Positions 55,364 through 64,000 of a stretch of DNA of 64,000 bases are shown one piece after another (position 1 is the first letter of the stretch; every line of letters starts with the position of its first letter). Location: NCBI GenBank assembly GCA_030737875.1, contig JASFAX010000020.1, positions 28,658,688 to 28,722,687 of the forward strand, read 5' to 3'. The notes beneath the pieces are model-generated. The model saw nothing but the letters and a program-made list of their open reading frames with translations, had not been told where the DNA came from and ran no database searches. The position numbers and the translations under genes were made by a program. Origin of the DNA: Allium sativum (Eukaryota; Streptophyta; Magnoliopsida; Asparagales; Amaryllidaceae).

Positions 55364-55957
55364 TTCTCCCCTCCTTCGATGATTTCGTCCCCGAAATCTC
55401 TAAGTTAAGAAGAATGTATCCTACCAACCAATCATCCATCTATTCAACCATCATCCACAAGCATCCATTGTCCTTAAAGAAATTTCTAGTGCTATATGAA
55501 CTTATGCAAAAATGTGTGTATATGTTCCTTATCTAATGCAAAGATCAGGTGGTCCACTGATTCAGTTGACCTCCTTAATGCAAATCATGATAGTGCCATG
55601 CGCCCTTTATGTATGCGAAAGAATCCTATCGATACATATTATTTCTACATGTGTGCACAACCATTCATCAAAATGCAGCATCCAAATTATAACACAACCA
55701 TTATACATCCATTAATTTAGATATGCACATGCATTTATGTGCAACATGAAGGTGATTGAGCCGATCTGGTGCCTGCTGTGCGCGTACATGTATCCACAAG
55801 CAACCACTAGCAACCACTTGCATCCACCAAACATAACATGTCTCCGACACATGTTTGCAACAATAGGGTTCTTCCTAACTAAAGATCGAATATGACATCG
55901 CAAAGATACTACTAAAAGATAGGACAAGTGTTAGCAAAGCAATAGAAAAAGGAGAAA
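55364..55957 (-). other. Element D 3' UTR, stem-loop and polypurine tract
   Basis: Minus strand: PPT GAAGGAGGGGAGAA (55377-55364) abuts the LTR, the stem-loop GATTTCG-GGGA-CGAAATC is at 55398-55381 and the GGAGGTCAACTG hairpin at 55574-55548. The segment is shared with B and C and has no open frame of note. Confidence 0.82.
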
Positions 55958-56586
55958 TTAAAACATATCCTCAAAAAGGAAAGGGTACAGCATATGCATT
56001 TTGTCTTCCATCTCCCAAGTCGCATCTCCTTGATCATCTCCCCATTGTACTTTGACCAACTTGACCTCTTTGTTGCGAAGCTTTTTGACCTACGATCCGA
56101 GAATGCGTGTAGGAGCTCGTCTGATCGTGGCATTACACTCTACTTCCACTTCTTCGAGCGTGCTCGGCTCTAACACTTCCACCGTTTCGTGTAAACACTT
56201 ACGCAAATGCGAAACGTGAAACATGTCATGAACTCCGCTGAGCTTCTCTGGTAACTTTACTCTATACGCCATCTGTCCAATCCTCTCCGTAATTAGAAAG
56301 GGTCCTACGAACCTCGGTGCCAACTTTCCTACTGATCCAAAACGGACTACGTTTCTTAACGGTGACACTTAAAAAAAACCATGTCTCCAGGATTGAATTC
56401 AAGATCGGTTCGTCTCCTATCAGCATATGACTTCTGTCGGTCCTGCGTCGTCTTCATTCGCCGTCGAATCAGGTCTATCTTCTCCGAAGTCTCCCCAGTC
56501 ATATCGGGTCCAAGCAGTGGATTCCCACTAACATGTAGGTGATCGACACGGTCGTCCATAAAGAGCCTCAAAAGGTGCCATGCCAA
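55958..56586 (-). pseudogene. Element D integrase C-terminus and chromodomain
   Basis: From the right: MKTTQDRQKSYADRRRTDLE, FNPGDMVFFK, a frame break near 56365, then SVGKLAPRFVGPFLITERIG (GPF/Y segment) and VHDMFHVSHLRKCL. After ILGS and a TAG at about 56084 the same frame continues with KKLRNKEVKLVKVQWGDDQG, ATWEMEDKMH and LYPFLFEDMF, ending at TAA 55960-55958. This last part is the chromodomain, with its two Trp residues, expected at the end of chromoviral integrases. One nonsense codon separates it from integrase. Confidence 0.85.
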
Positions 56587-57319
56587 TGCTAGCCTGAAAA
56601 CTATTATTATAGGCGAACTCCACTAGTGGAAGGTGTTCTTCCCATGTTCCTCCAAAGTTCAAGATGCATAGTCTCAAAAGGTCTTCTAGAACTCGATTTA
56701 CTCTCTCGGTCTGGCCATCCGTCTAAGGGTGATAAGCGGTACTTAAGCATAATTGGGTTCCAACCGCCTCTTGTAAGCTTTTCCAAAATTCTCTTGTGAA
56801 TATAGGATCTCTATTGCTCACAATGCTATAGGGTATGCCGTGCAAACGAACTATCTCTTGAAGGTAAACAGATGATAACCACGCAGCGGTCCTTCTACTT
56901 TTAACGGGAATAAAATGGGCACTTTTGGTACGTTTGTCTACAATTACCCAAATCCCCGTTCTATCCTTCCTTGATCTTGGTAACCCATGTACAAAATCCA
57001 TGGAAATGCTTTCCCATTTCCAAAGAGGAATCTCTGTGGGATGGAGAAAACTTCCAGGCTTCTTTTGCTCCTCATTGACTTGTTGGCACACTAAGCATCT
57101 AGCAACGAACTCGGCCACGTCCTTCTTCATTTCGGCCCAAAAGAAAACTCGCTTCATATCCCTATACATCTTATCCCCACTGGGATGTATGGTCATCTTA
57201 GAGCGACGTGAGTCTTCAAGAATTGCCTTCTTCAAACTCTCGTCTTGTGGTACACAAAGTCTTCCGTCTCTACATAGCCAACCTCTCTTATCTATAGCGT
57301 ATGTATCAAGATGACTCAA
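56587..57319 (-). pseudogene. Element D integrase core
   Basis: The finger region HPSGDKMYRDMKRVFFWAEM and CLVCQQ has the zinc-binding residues. Core: ISMDFVHGLPRSRKDRTGIW (first Asp), KSAHFIPVKS, IVSNRDPIFTREFW, where the usual second catalytic Asp is Asn, and, after a TAG at 56720-56722, TDGQTERVNRVLEDLL (Glu). FAYNNSFQASIGMAPFEALYG follows. The changed Asp and the nonsense codon imply an inactive enzyme. Confidence 0.88.
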
Positions 57320-57879
57320 GGATCCCCTCCTATAAGCTTTCCTACTATCTCAACCAACTGTGGGTCATTTCGCTGTGCCTCCAAAATTGTAGGTTGCACC
57401 TCTAACGATGCCAATAATCCGGATACATAATCCATAGAGGGTCTGAAGTCAAAGGAGGATATATACTCCAAACTCTGCTGCTCTACGAACAATGGACTTA
57501 AAGTTAACTTCTTTCTACTTAAGGAGTCAGCTACAATGTTACCCTTGCCAGGGGTATACGTGATCTCAAAATCGTAGGATGCCAAAAACTCCATATATCT
57601 CTGTTGCCTCAAGTTTAGGTCCTTCTGAGAGAATAAGTACTTTAGCGACTAATGGTCTGTATACAACTCAAACCTCTCGCCAAGCAAATAACGACGCCAT
57701 GAATTAAGCGTAAAAACAGTGGCCGCCAACTCTAAGTCATGGGTAGGGTAATTTTTATTGTGGGCTCTCAAATGTCTTCCACCATAGCATATCACCCTTC
57801 CCTCTTGCATTAAAACTACGCCAAGCCCTGCCCCGCAAGCATCGGTATATACAGTGAATGTCTTACTCCCGCCTGGCAA
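57320..57879 (-). pseudogene. Element D RNase H
   Basis: [20 protein letters not shown] (first Asp), [20 protein letters not shown] and [20 protein letters not shown] is followed by a TAG (57646-57648) at a position where the family has Gln, and the frame goes on with [20 protein letters not shown] and ADSLSRKKL. The connection to integrase runs to about 57320. Apart from the stop it is full length. Confidence 0.88.
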
Positions 57880-57881
57880 GA

Positions 57882-58571
57882 CTAAACTAGAGCGGTCGTC
57901 AAAGCCCTCTTCAGACGTTGGAAAGCATCGTCACAGTCAATGTCCCAAGAAAAAGTCAAATTCTTCTTCTTTAATCGAGTGAGAGGGGCTGAAATCTTCA
58001 CGAAGTCCTTAATGAACTTCCTATAATAGCCAGCCAGCCCTAAAAAGCTTCTTACTTTTGTTGCGTTCTTAGGAGTTTTCCAATCTTGGATTGCCACCAC
58101 CTTGGCGGGATCCATGGCTATCCCTCCCTTAGAGACCACATGCCCTAAGAACCTCACTTCTTTTCTCCAAAAATGGTACTTGGAGAACATAGCTTTTAGC
58201 TGATGCGCTCGTAGGGTCTCTGAGACTTCCCTAAGATGTAGGGCATGCTCTTCTTCATTTTTATAGAAAAACAGAATATCGTCTACAAAGACTACCACAA
58301 ACTTGTTTAGAAACTCCCAAAACACCCTACTCCATAAGTCAACAAAGTATGCGGGTGCATTCGTCAGACCAAAAGGCATGACGAGCCACTCAAAGAAACC
58401 GTCAGGAGTTCTAAAGGTTATCTTATCAATGCTATCTTTAGCCACCCTTAGCTGATGAGACCCTGTAGCTAAATCCAATTGCGAGAAAACTGAAGCAACC
58501 ACCAACGGATCGAATAAATCGTCTATTCTCGGCAACGGGTGCCTATTCTTCTTTGTTAGCTTATTCAGCAC
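57882..58571 (-). pseudogene. Element D reverse transcriptase
   Basis: Open for 229 codons. [60 protein letters not shown] and the catalytic [11 protein letters not shown] (about 58290-58258) are chromoviral RT motifs; [19 protein letters not shown] and [20 protein letters not shown] give the thumb/connection. The first RT motifs lie to the right in 58572-58654, beyond a TGA. It copies element RNA into cDNA. Confidence 0.9.
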
Positions 58572-58654
58572 TCAATAGTCAACGCCCAATCTAAGTGAAC
58601 CATCAACTTTTGCAGCAAAAACGACTGGAGCACCCCACTCCGAAATACTTCTTC

Positions 58655-59353
58655 TTATGAACCCCTTCTCAAGCAATTCTTCACTTGCTTACTGAGTTCT
58701 CTTCTCTCTCTCGAAGCCATGTGGCGCACTGGTAATGCAACTGGCTTTGCAATATCTACTAGATATATTCGAAAGTCTATCTTGCACCTCGGGAGTAAAC
58801 CTTGAACTTCATCGAAGACGTCACTACATTCACAGACCACACGAACAGATTTCAAATCATCACTGGATGCATCTAGGGATTCTAGGTAGCTAAGCATTAC
58901 CAGACCTCTAGGGTCACAAGAAATATCATGGGTCTTTCCACAACGAGTCAACAATCTAACTACCCTTCTTTCACAATCTTGGATGGCACCGTATCTAGTT
59001 AGCCAATCCATACCTTGAATCAAGCCATAGCCGATAAAGCCAAGAACAAAGGCATTGCATTCAAACCCAACGCCCAAGATAGACACTATCAAATCCCGAC
59101 AAATCATAGAAACATGAGCCAAACCACCAATAGGATTTGAGACTACTATGGGATCCGTAACTAGACTAGTATTCATGTGCAGTGTTTCAACTAACGAAGT
59201 AGATACAAACGAGTGTGAGGTGCTAGAGCCAAACAAAGTACGAATAGGATGATCAAACAGAAAAACTAAACTTTCAACGGAAATGTTTTTACCTCTCTCC
59301 TGTCCAGGTGCCATGAGAGCCTGAATTTGCCCTCTCGCCTGCCCTGGTGCCAT
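58655..59353 (-). pseudogene. Element D protease and protease-RT linker
   Basis: ISVESLVFLFDHPIRTLFGS marks the protease start. The catalytic triplet position reads Gly-Ser-Ser instead of Asp-Ser-Gly, so the enzyme should be dead. SHSFVSTSLVETLH, VVSNPIGGLAHVSM and GYGLIQGMDWLTRYGA follow, then the linker YLESLDASSDDLKSVRVVCE and [18 protein letters not shown]. The frame is open for 232 codons despite the lost Asp. MAPGQARGQIQAL/MAPGQERGKN at the start is a short tandem duplication. Confidence 0.85.
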
Positions 59354-59429
59354 GAGAGCCTGAAGCTGCCCTCCAGAAGTTCTTTGCCCTCTCCCATATT
59401 TCCTTTGGCAGTCCTTAACTAGATGACCT

Positions 59430-60274
59430 GCCTCTCCTCAGTGGAAACAACCAGTCTTCTTCTTTTTCCTACAGTCTTTGCTCAGATTTCCTGGTGTCCC
59501 ACAATTAAAGCAATTCTTCTTTCCTTCGCCATTATTGTTCTTCCCGCCTTTCTTTTTTTGATATTGTGGCTTCTTCTGGTCTCCTTTCTTCTCCATTGCC
59601 TTATTAGCATTCACACCTTTCTCTTCCTCGTGCATAAGCGCCATGTCAACCAGTTTCTCAAAGGTAGCCCCCATCGGAATGTGGGTCATTGCCAACCCAT
59701 GTTGCGGCTCATTCAAACCTTTAAAGAACCTCAGGGCCTTCTTGTCAGGTGTGTTTACCAATTCCAAGCCAAATCTCACGAACTGATTGAACTTGTTGAC
59801 GTACTCCTTTACTCATAAATTCCCTAGCTTCAATGGAAAGAATCTTTCTATATATAAATTCTCCTTAGCTCATGAGAGAAACTTCATTTCATACCTACAC
59901 TTGAAATCCATCCATGTCTCCATCGAACGCTCTCCGTTCGTGACCTCCCACCGAAACGAGGCTCCGTCTTTCATTAACCAAGTAGCAAATTGGACCTTAT
60001 TTCCATCTTCTACTTCGAAAATACCAAATAGATCTTCCACCGCCTTAAGCCAATTTCGAGCTTCAACAAACGTCTCTGATCCGTGAAAAGGTTTCCCGCC
60101 TAATGCCCTAAAATCTTTGCGTATCTTTACAAAAGTATCAACACGGGGAGGAGGAGGAGGAGGAGGAGGGGGAGGAGCATTTGCTGGGCCTGCGGCTTTG
60201 GCCCTAGCTTCCAGATATCTTCTAAACCATCCTGGTATCGGTATCCCCTCGAGTATCTCGGGAATTCCATACAT
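59430..60274 (-). pseudogene. Element D gag
   Basis: ATG at 60274 (MYGIPEILEGIPIPGWFRRY) gives a polyproline run (ten Pro), then FVEARNWLKAVEDLFGIF and WMDFKCRYEMKFLS to a stop at about 59870. The second part (59779-59438) has LVNTPDKKALRFFKGLNEP and ATFEKLVDMALMHEEEKG, and a first zinc knuckle CFNCGTPGNLSKDC in which the zinc-binding His is Asn. The second knuckle is cut by a TGA at its second Cys. Homologous to B's Gag throughout. Confidence 0.85.
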
Positions 60275-60462
60275 GCTGAAAAGAAAATGAAGAGATTCAA
60301 AACGAAAAATTCGAAAGAAAGATATATGGCTCTTGGGGGATTATGTTTTTAAAACAAACTTTTCTCTTGAAAATAATTTCCTTAAAACATACTTTTGAAA
60401 GTATTTCTCTATAAAATGCTTTTTGAAAAATAGTTTTTCAAAATTCATATCTGGTCTGGTAA

Positions 60463-60480
60463 CCTTCAGCTCTGATACCA
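60463..60480 (-). other. Primer-binding site of element D
   Basis: On the minus strand TGGTATCAGAGCTGAAGG, two bases from the 5' LTR; initiator tRNA-Met type. Confidence 0.92.
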
Positions 60481-60482
60481 CG

Positions 60483-62594
60483 TGTAACACCCCACGTCCA
60501 TAAATGTCACTCACAAAGGGAATGCATTCACTTCCATGAAGCATATTTAGTGTATAGAACAGAATACAACAAGACATATATAAATAATGGTAATTGAAAA
60601 TTTTAAAACAACTTTTATTGCAGCGGAGAAATAGTTTGATTACAACAACTTCATAAACCAAGTACACTTAATATCCATCTTGATAAATTGTTTCACAGTA
60701 CATAAAATAAAAAGCATAAACCCCAACACAAGTAGCCATAAAAGAGATGAGCTGATCTTTACTTTCAGCAATCCAAGCACTTCCAAAAGAGAGAGAGAAA
60801 GAGATCCGAGATCAAGCTCCACTAGTACTAGTCCCACCCTGAGAACCTGAGGGGGGGGGGGGGGGAGGGGAAAAGGAAGAAAAGAGGAAAAAAAGGGGGT
60901 CAGACATAAAGTCCGGCGAGTATAATAACTTTAACAATATAATTATTAAAGTAACTAGGATAAGGCTTAAACTAGTAAGATAAGATATGCCCATGAAACA
61001 AGTGGGCATGACAAAGCAAATAAGAGGAATACTCTGGCGTTAGTCTCGTTCCTAATCACTATAGGATAATTACTATACTTCACCACCCATAGTCACCCCA
61101 AAAGTTGATCCCGCCTACAGAAGTTAATAATGATAATGATAGATTCGTGTACCCCTACCTGCCTTCATAGGTGCCGTCTACCCCTATCTCCTCTAGTTGT
61201 ACCCACTACCCCATTCGATCGGCTCCCTAACTCGTAGATACCCGTGCTGGTCCCACAGTGGGGTGTATCACTCCCCAAAGTGGCAACCCGATATCACCAA
61301 AGATGCACAACTTATATCTACACAATGCAACAACGTCTTACCAACCAGCCCGAGCCCACGCACGTACATGACCCTATTGGACTTGCGTTGCCACTGCTAA
61401 CCCATTTTGACCTCTTACAATTAAATCCAGTAAGCGTTTCCTGTCCTCGACTTGGGATGAGCTCACAAAGATACTTAATGGGTTACTAGTTTGAAAAGGG
61501 CCCTTAAGCTTGACACAAGCCTTCCACCTATGCTTGGTCCCCACTAAGGTTTCCCCACTTAACCCCACTCTTATTCATGTCTTCTTACATGTTTTAATCT
61601 TGGTTAAGTGCATCTAATCGTACTTCACATGCCACCCAAGGCACTCACTTAATTTAACTTGCCATCCAAGGCACCCACTTAATCCCCTATGTCCCACCAC
61701 ATGTTTATCTGGTTAAGCGTTACTTAATTCATTAGAACCGTAACCTTGTAAAGACCTCCCACATTAGGCTGACATTTGCAGTTGCTGGATTTGCCGGGCG
61801 GGTCCGGGCAGTCTTATACCGCAAACGAGCCTAACCTCGTGTCTTTACAATTGTTACGCATTTAATTCGTGCCTTTGACCTCTCACATTAGACTGACATT
61901 TGTGGTTGCTGGACTCGTCGGGCGGGTCCGGGCAGTCTTACCCCACAAAAGAGTCTAACCTCGTGTCTTAGGCGGTTAATTATTACACATCTTTATTTAA
62001 CCCCAAATTGGATTAATATCCCTATTCAAATTTTTCAATAAATTCCAAATTTATTTATGACCATAATTATCTCTTAAAATATGTCCATAAATACCAATTA
62101 TGCCAATTAATGTGATTAGGGTTAGGGGTTTAGGAGTGTTTTTATAGAAGTTTAATTTAATAAGAGCCATCGGATTAACCTGGGGATAACCAGAACCATT
62201 TGGACCACTCAGATGCCACATCAGCCCTTAGGGCGAATCGGGCCACGGGTTAACAGCCAAACACCTTGGATCGACCCCTAGTCGACCCAGCGTGGCTCGA
62301 TTCGACTCCAAAAATGGTGCGGTTTGGCTATTCACCCTCCCTATTCGCTGTTTTGATCTTTTTGTTTGAATATTTTATATATATATATATATATTTTTCT
62401 CTCACATGCATACAAACTTCAAGGCATAATAACTTCTTCATAAGTTATCCTTTTTATGCAAACCAAATGTCTATCTTGACCCAAAATTTTGAGATGAACA
62501 TAATAGCGCAACCCATTTCACTTAATTCTTCTCCAAAAAATTAAGTATACTTTAATTTATGAATTTTTATGTTATAAAATTGTGAGGTGTTACA
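60483..62594 (-). repeat. 5' LTR of element D, with a 950-bp deletion
   Basis: 2112 bp against 3036 bp for the other copy. It contains a G-run of about 14 (60852-60865). Near 62107 it jumps from sequence matching 53925 to sequence matching 54881, with TTAATGT present at both breakpoints of the longer copy. The deletion removed the AAACTTGCATATGG repeats. TATA box and GTCGAC sites are retained. Confidence 0.92.
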
Positions 62595-62599
62595 AGTTT

Positions 62600-62760
62600 C
62601 TAGGTAGTTTAGGGCATTACAACATAATGCATATTCCATGAACTGAAAATCAGAAAGCTGATCAGTTGGCAAAACTAGCAAGTTCTGATAATCCCAAAGA
62701 AACTGAAGTATTCCGATAGAGGTTTCGGAATCACCGAGTTTCGACCTGATGGAGGTGGAA
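62600..62760 (+). pseudogene. Element A archaeal-type RNase H, end
   Basis: After the D target duplication the frame goes on with LGSLGHYNIMHIP, a stop, then TENQKADQLAKLASS: the C-terminal segment of the RNase H begun before 41389, with the last acidic residue in KADQLAKLA. Confidence 0.82.
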
Positions 62761-63995
62761 CTTGCCTTGGAATTTGATCCAGAGAGAGAATCATGGACGA
62801 CACCGATCAAGAATTTTCTCAAGAATGGAACCCTCCTGTCGAAGAAAAGCGAAAGACGAGCTGTATGACGTAAGGCTGCAAGATACGTTTTGCAGGCCAA
62901 CGTCCTTTATCTCCAAGTGTTTTCGATGCCCCTACTACGGTGTATCGCACATGACGACATCAAACGTGTACTGCAAGAAGTACATGAAGGTGAGTGTGGG
63001 GACCACACCGGGGGCCAAACCCTAGCAAAGAAAGCACTACAGTATGGATATTTTCGCCCTACCGTGAATAAAGGCGCGGCTCATTATTCACGACGCTGTG
63101 ACAGATGTGAAAGATTCGCCAAAATTTCTAGAGCACTTCCGACTCAGCTCAAGTCAATGGTAATCCCATTGCGGGGAATTAGCATTGTTGGAGTGTTACC
63201 TATTGCCAAAGGGGGAGCAAAGTACGAGATAATCACCGTGGACTATTTCTCGAAATGGGTGGAAGCTGAACCTTTAACAACGATCACGACAAGAAAGGAG
63301 ATTAGTTTGGTGGCCAGAAACATTATCTGTCGATTTGGGATACCGAAGACCATCATAACTGATAATGGGACATAGTTCGACAGCATCGAAATCAGAATCC
63401 TCTGCCAGAAGTACAAGATTGATAAACGATACACCGCTGTAGCTCACCCGCAGTAAAATGGTCAAGTTAAAGACATGGTCATTAAATCTATTCTCAAGAA
63501 GCGGTTGGAGAGGGACAAAGCCAAGTGGGTGGATGAGTTGCCACTAGCTTTGTGGGCCTACAGGACACCCTTTAAGACGGCCACTGGCCATACTCCCTTT
63601 TCACTTCCCTTCGAGTCAGAAGCAGTAATCACGGAAGAACTAGAGGACCCTTCTCATCAAGTCGCATACTATGACCCGATGACGAATAGAACACTCCTCC
63701 TAGAGTCCCTCGATATGGTTGAAGAAAAAAGAGACGAAGCAGACTTGCATTCCTCAAGACATCGATATCAAGTAGCACGTTATTATGATTGAAAAATTCG
63801 CTTCAAAACCTTTGAACCTGGAGACTTAGTATGGAAATGAGTCTTCCCGCCTTCAACCCAATTGGGTCTAAAATGGGAAGGGCCGTACACCATCCAACGG
63901 AAGCTTGATACACGAGCATTCAAGCTAACGACCGTGGATGGTGAAGAGATTCCCAAAGCTCGGAATGCTCTTCACTTGCGACGATACCTGAGCTA
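62761..63995 (+). pseudogene. Element A integrase, degenerate
   Basis: Finger: HDDIKRVLQEVHEGECGDH, GGQTLAKKALQYGYFRPTV and CDRCERFAK. In the core the first Asp position reads GISIVGVLPIAKGG, with Ser before Ile-Val-Gly, so the Asp is lost. The second Asp is present (IITDNGT, then TAG 63373-63375). At the Glu position NGQVKDMV has Lys. YFSKWVEAEPL, LWAYRTPFKTATGHTPF and the C-terminal GPYTIQRKLDTRAFKL and ALHLRRYLS are Tat-like. Four stops occur. The final stop at about 63994 ends pol. Confidence 0.87.
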
Positions 63996-64000
63996 AATAT

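Larger units (their letters stand above)
41390..62594 (-). mobile_element. Tekay/Del-type chromovirus element 'D', split by element C
   Basis: Minus strand: 5' LTR at 60483-62594, gag to chromodomain between 60274 and 55958, PPT at 55377-55364, and 3' LTR at 55363-52844 plus 41905-41390. TSD AGTTG (41385-41389) and AGTTT (62595-62599), 4 of 5 identical. Without C it measures about 10.3 kb. It has the fullest domain set of the three Tekay elements but carries stops in most domains and damaged catalytic residues. It interrupted the second RNase H of element A. Confidence 0.93.
25406..64000 (+). mobile_element. Tat-lineage Gypsy element 'A', interrupted by SIRE, B and D
   Basis: The order LTR end, PBS, gag, protease, RT, RNase H, second (archaeal-type) RNase H, integrase, all on + and broken only by other elements, identifies a Tat-type Ty3/Gypsy element. 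Its pieces are at 25411-28784, 39549-41389 and 62600-63995, plus an undefined start left of 14832. The last frame ends at 63995; the 3' untranslated region and 3' LTR lie outside the window. Frameshifts and stops are frequent. It is the oldest member of the nest, since three elements inserted into it. Confidence 0.88.

Noticed and set aside
59423..60086. Plus-strand frames of 131 and 99 codons
   Set aside because: They are antisense to the gag of element D, which has clear domain motifs.

Overview
This is a repeat-filled stretch of a plant nuclear genome. Almost everything recognisable is an LTR retrotransposon of a plant-specific lineage: SIRE/Maximus-type Copia, Tat-type Gypsy with a second RNase H, and Tekay/Del-type chromoviruses. 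These sit with a TRIM, hAT-like MITEs, a Helitron-like end and a LINE fragment. I see no intact host gene, tRNA or rRNA. A flowering plant, probably a eudicot, fits; I cannot name a species.

Layout. Bases 1-14831 are AT-rich intergenic DNA. They hold a (TA)n tract, a hAT-like MITE (531-1013), a decayed Copia element (1504-6343) with a TRIM (6344-6669) abutting its 3' LTR, a Helitron-like hairpin end (about 6670-6703), a LINE ORF1 fragment (7918-8390) and a second hAT-like element (13240-14118).

From about 14.8 kb to the end of the window there is one nest of five LTR retrotransposons, resolved by target-site duplications (TSDs). The host is a Tat-lineage Gypsy element ('A', + strand): part of its 5' LTR, gag and protease are at 25411-28784, RT and RNase H at 39549-41389, and the RNase H end and integrase at 62600-63995; its 3' LTR lies beyond the window. 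Three elements broke A: a 10.6-kb SIRE-type Copia (14832-25405, TSD GTTAT) in the 5' LTR; a 10.8-kb Tekay element 'B' (28785-39543, TSD GAACC) between protease and RT; and a minus-strand Tekay element 'D' (41390-62594, TSD AGTTG/AGTTT) in the second RNase H. D was itself broken in its left LTR by a third Tekay element 'C' (41906-52838, TSD ATGAC).

All coding regions are pseudogenes with stops, frameshifts or deletions. D keeps the most domains (gag, protease, RT, RNase H, integrase, chromodomain). B lacks RNase H although its two LTRs look almost identical. C retains only 2.3 kb between LTRs of more than 4 kb. The SIRE element carries an env-like open frame after pol.

The most interesting signals are non-coding. 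(1) The long LTRs of B, C and D each carry two adjacent hairpins of about 70 nt whose stems are kept by compensating base changes. (2) The SIRE element has a dimeric GGTCRACC motif with 21-22 bp between partners, used in two arrays, one upstream of the LTR TATA box and one upstream of the env-like frame. (3) Two further stem-loops are shared by the 3' untranslated regions of B, C and D. All comparisons were made by eye; no alignment, folding or database search was run.
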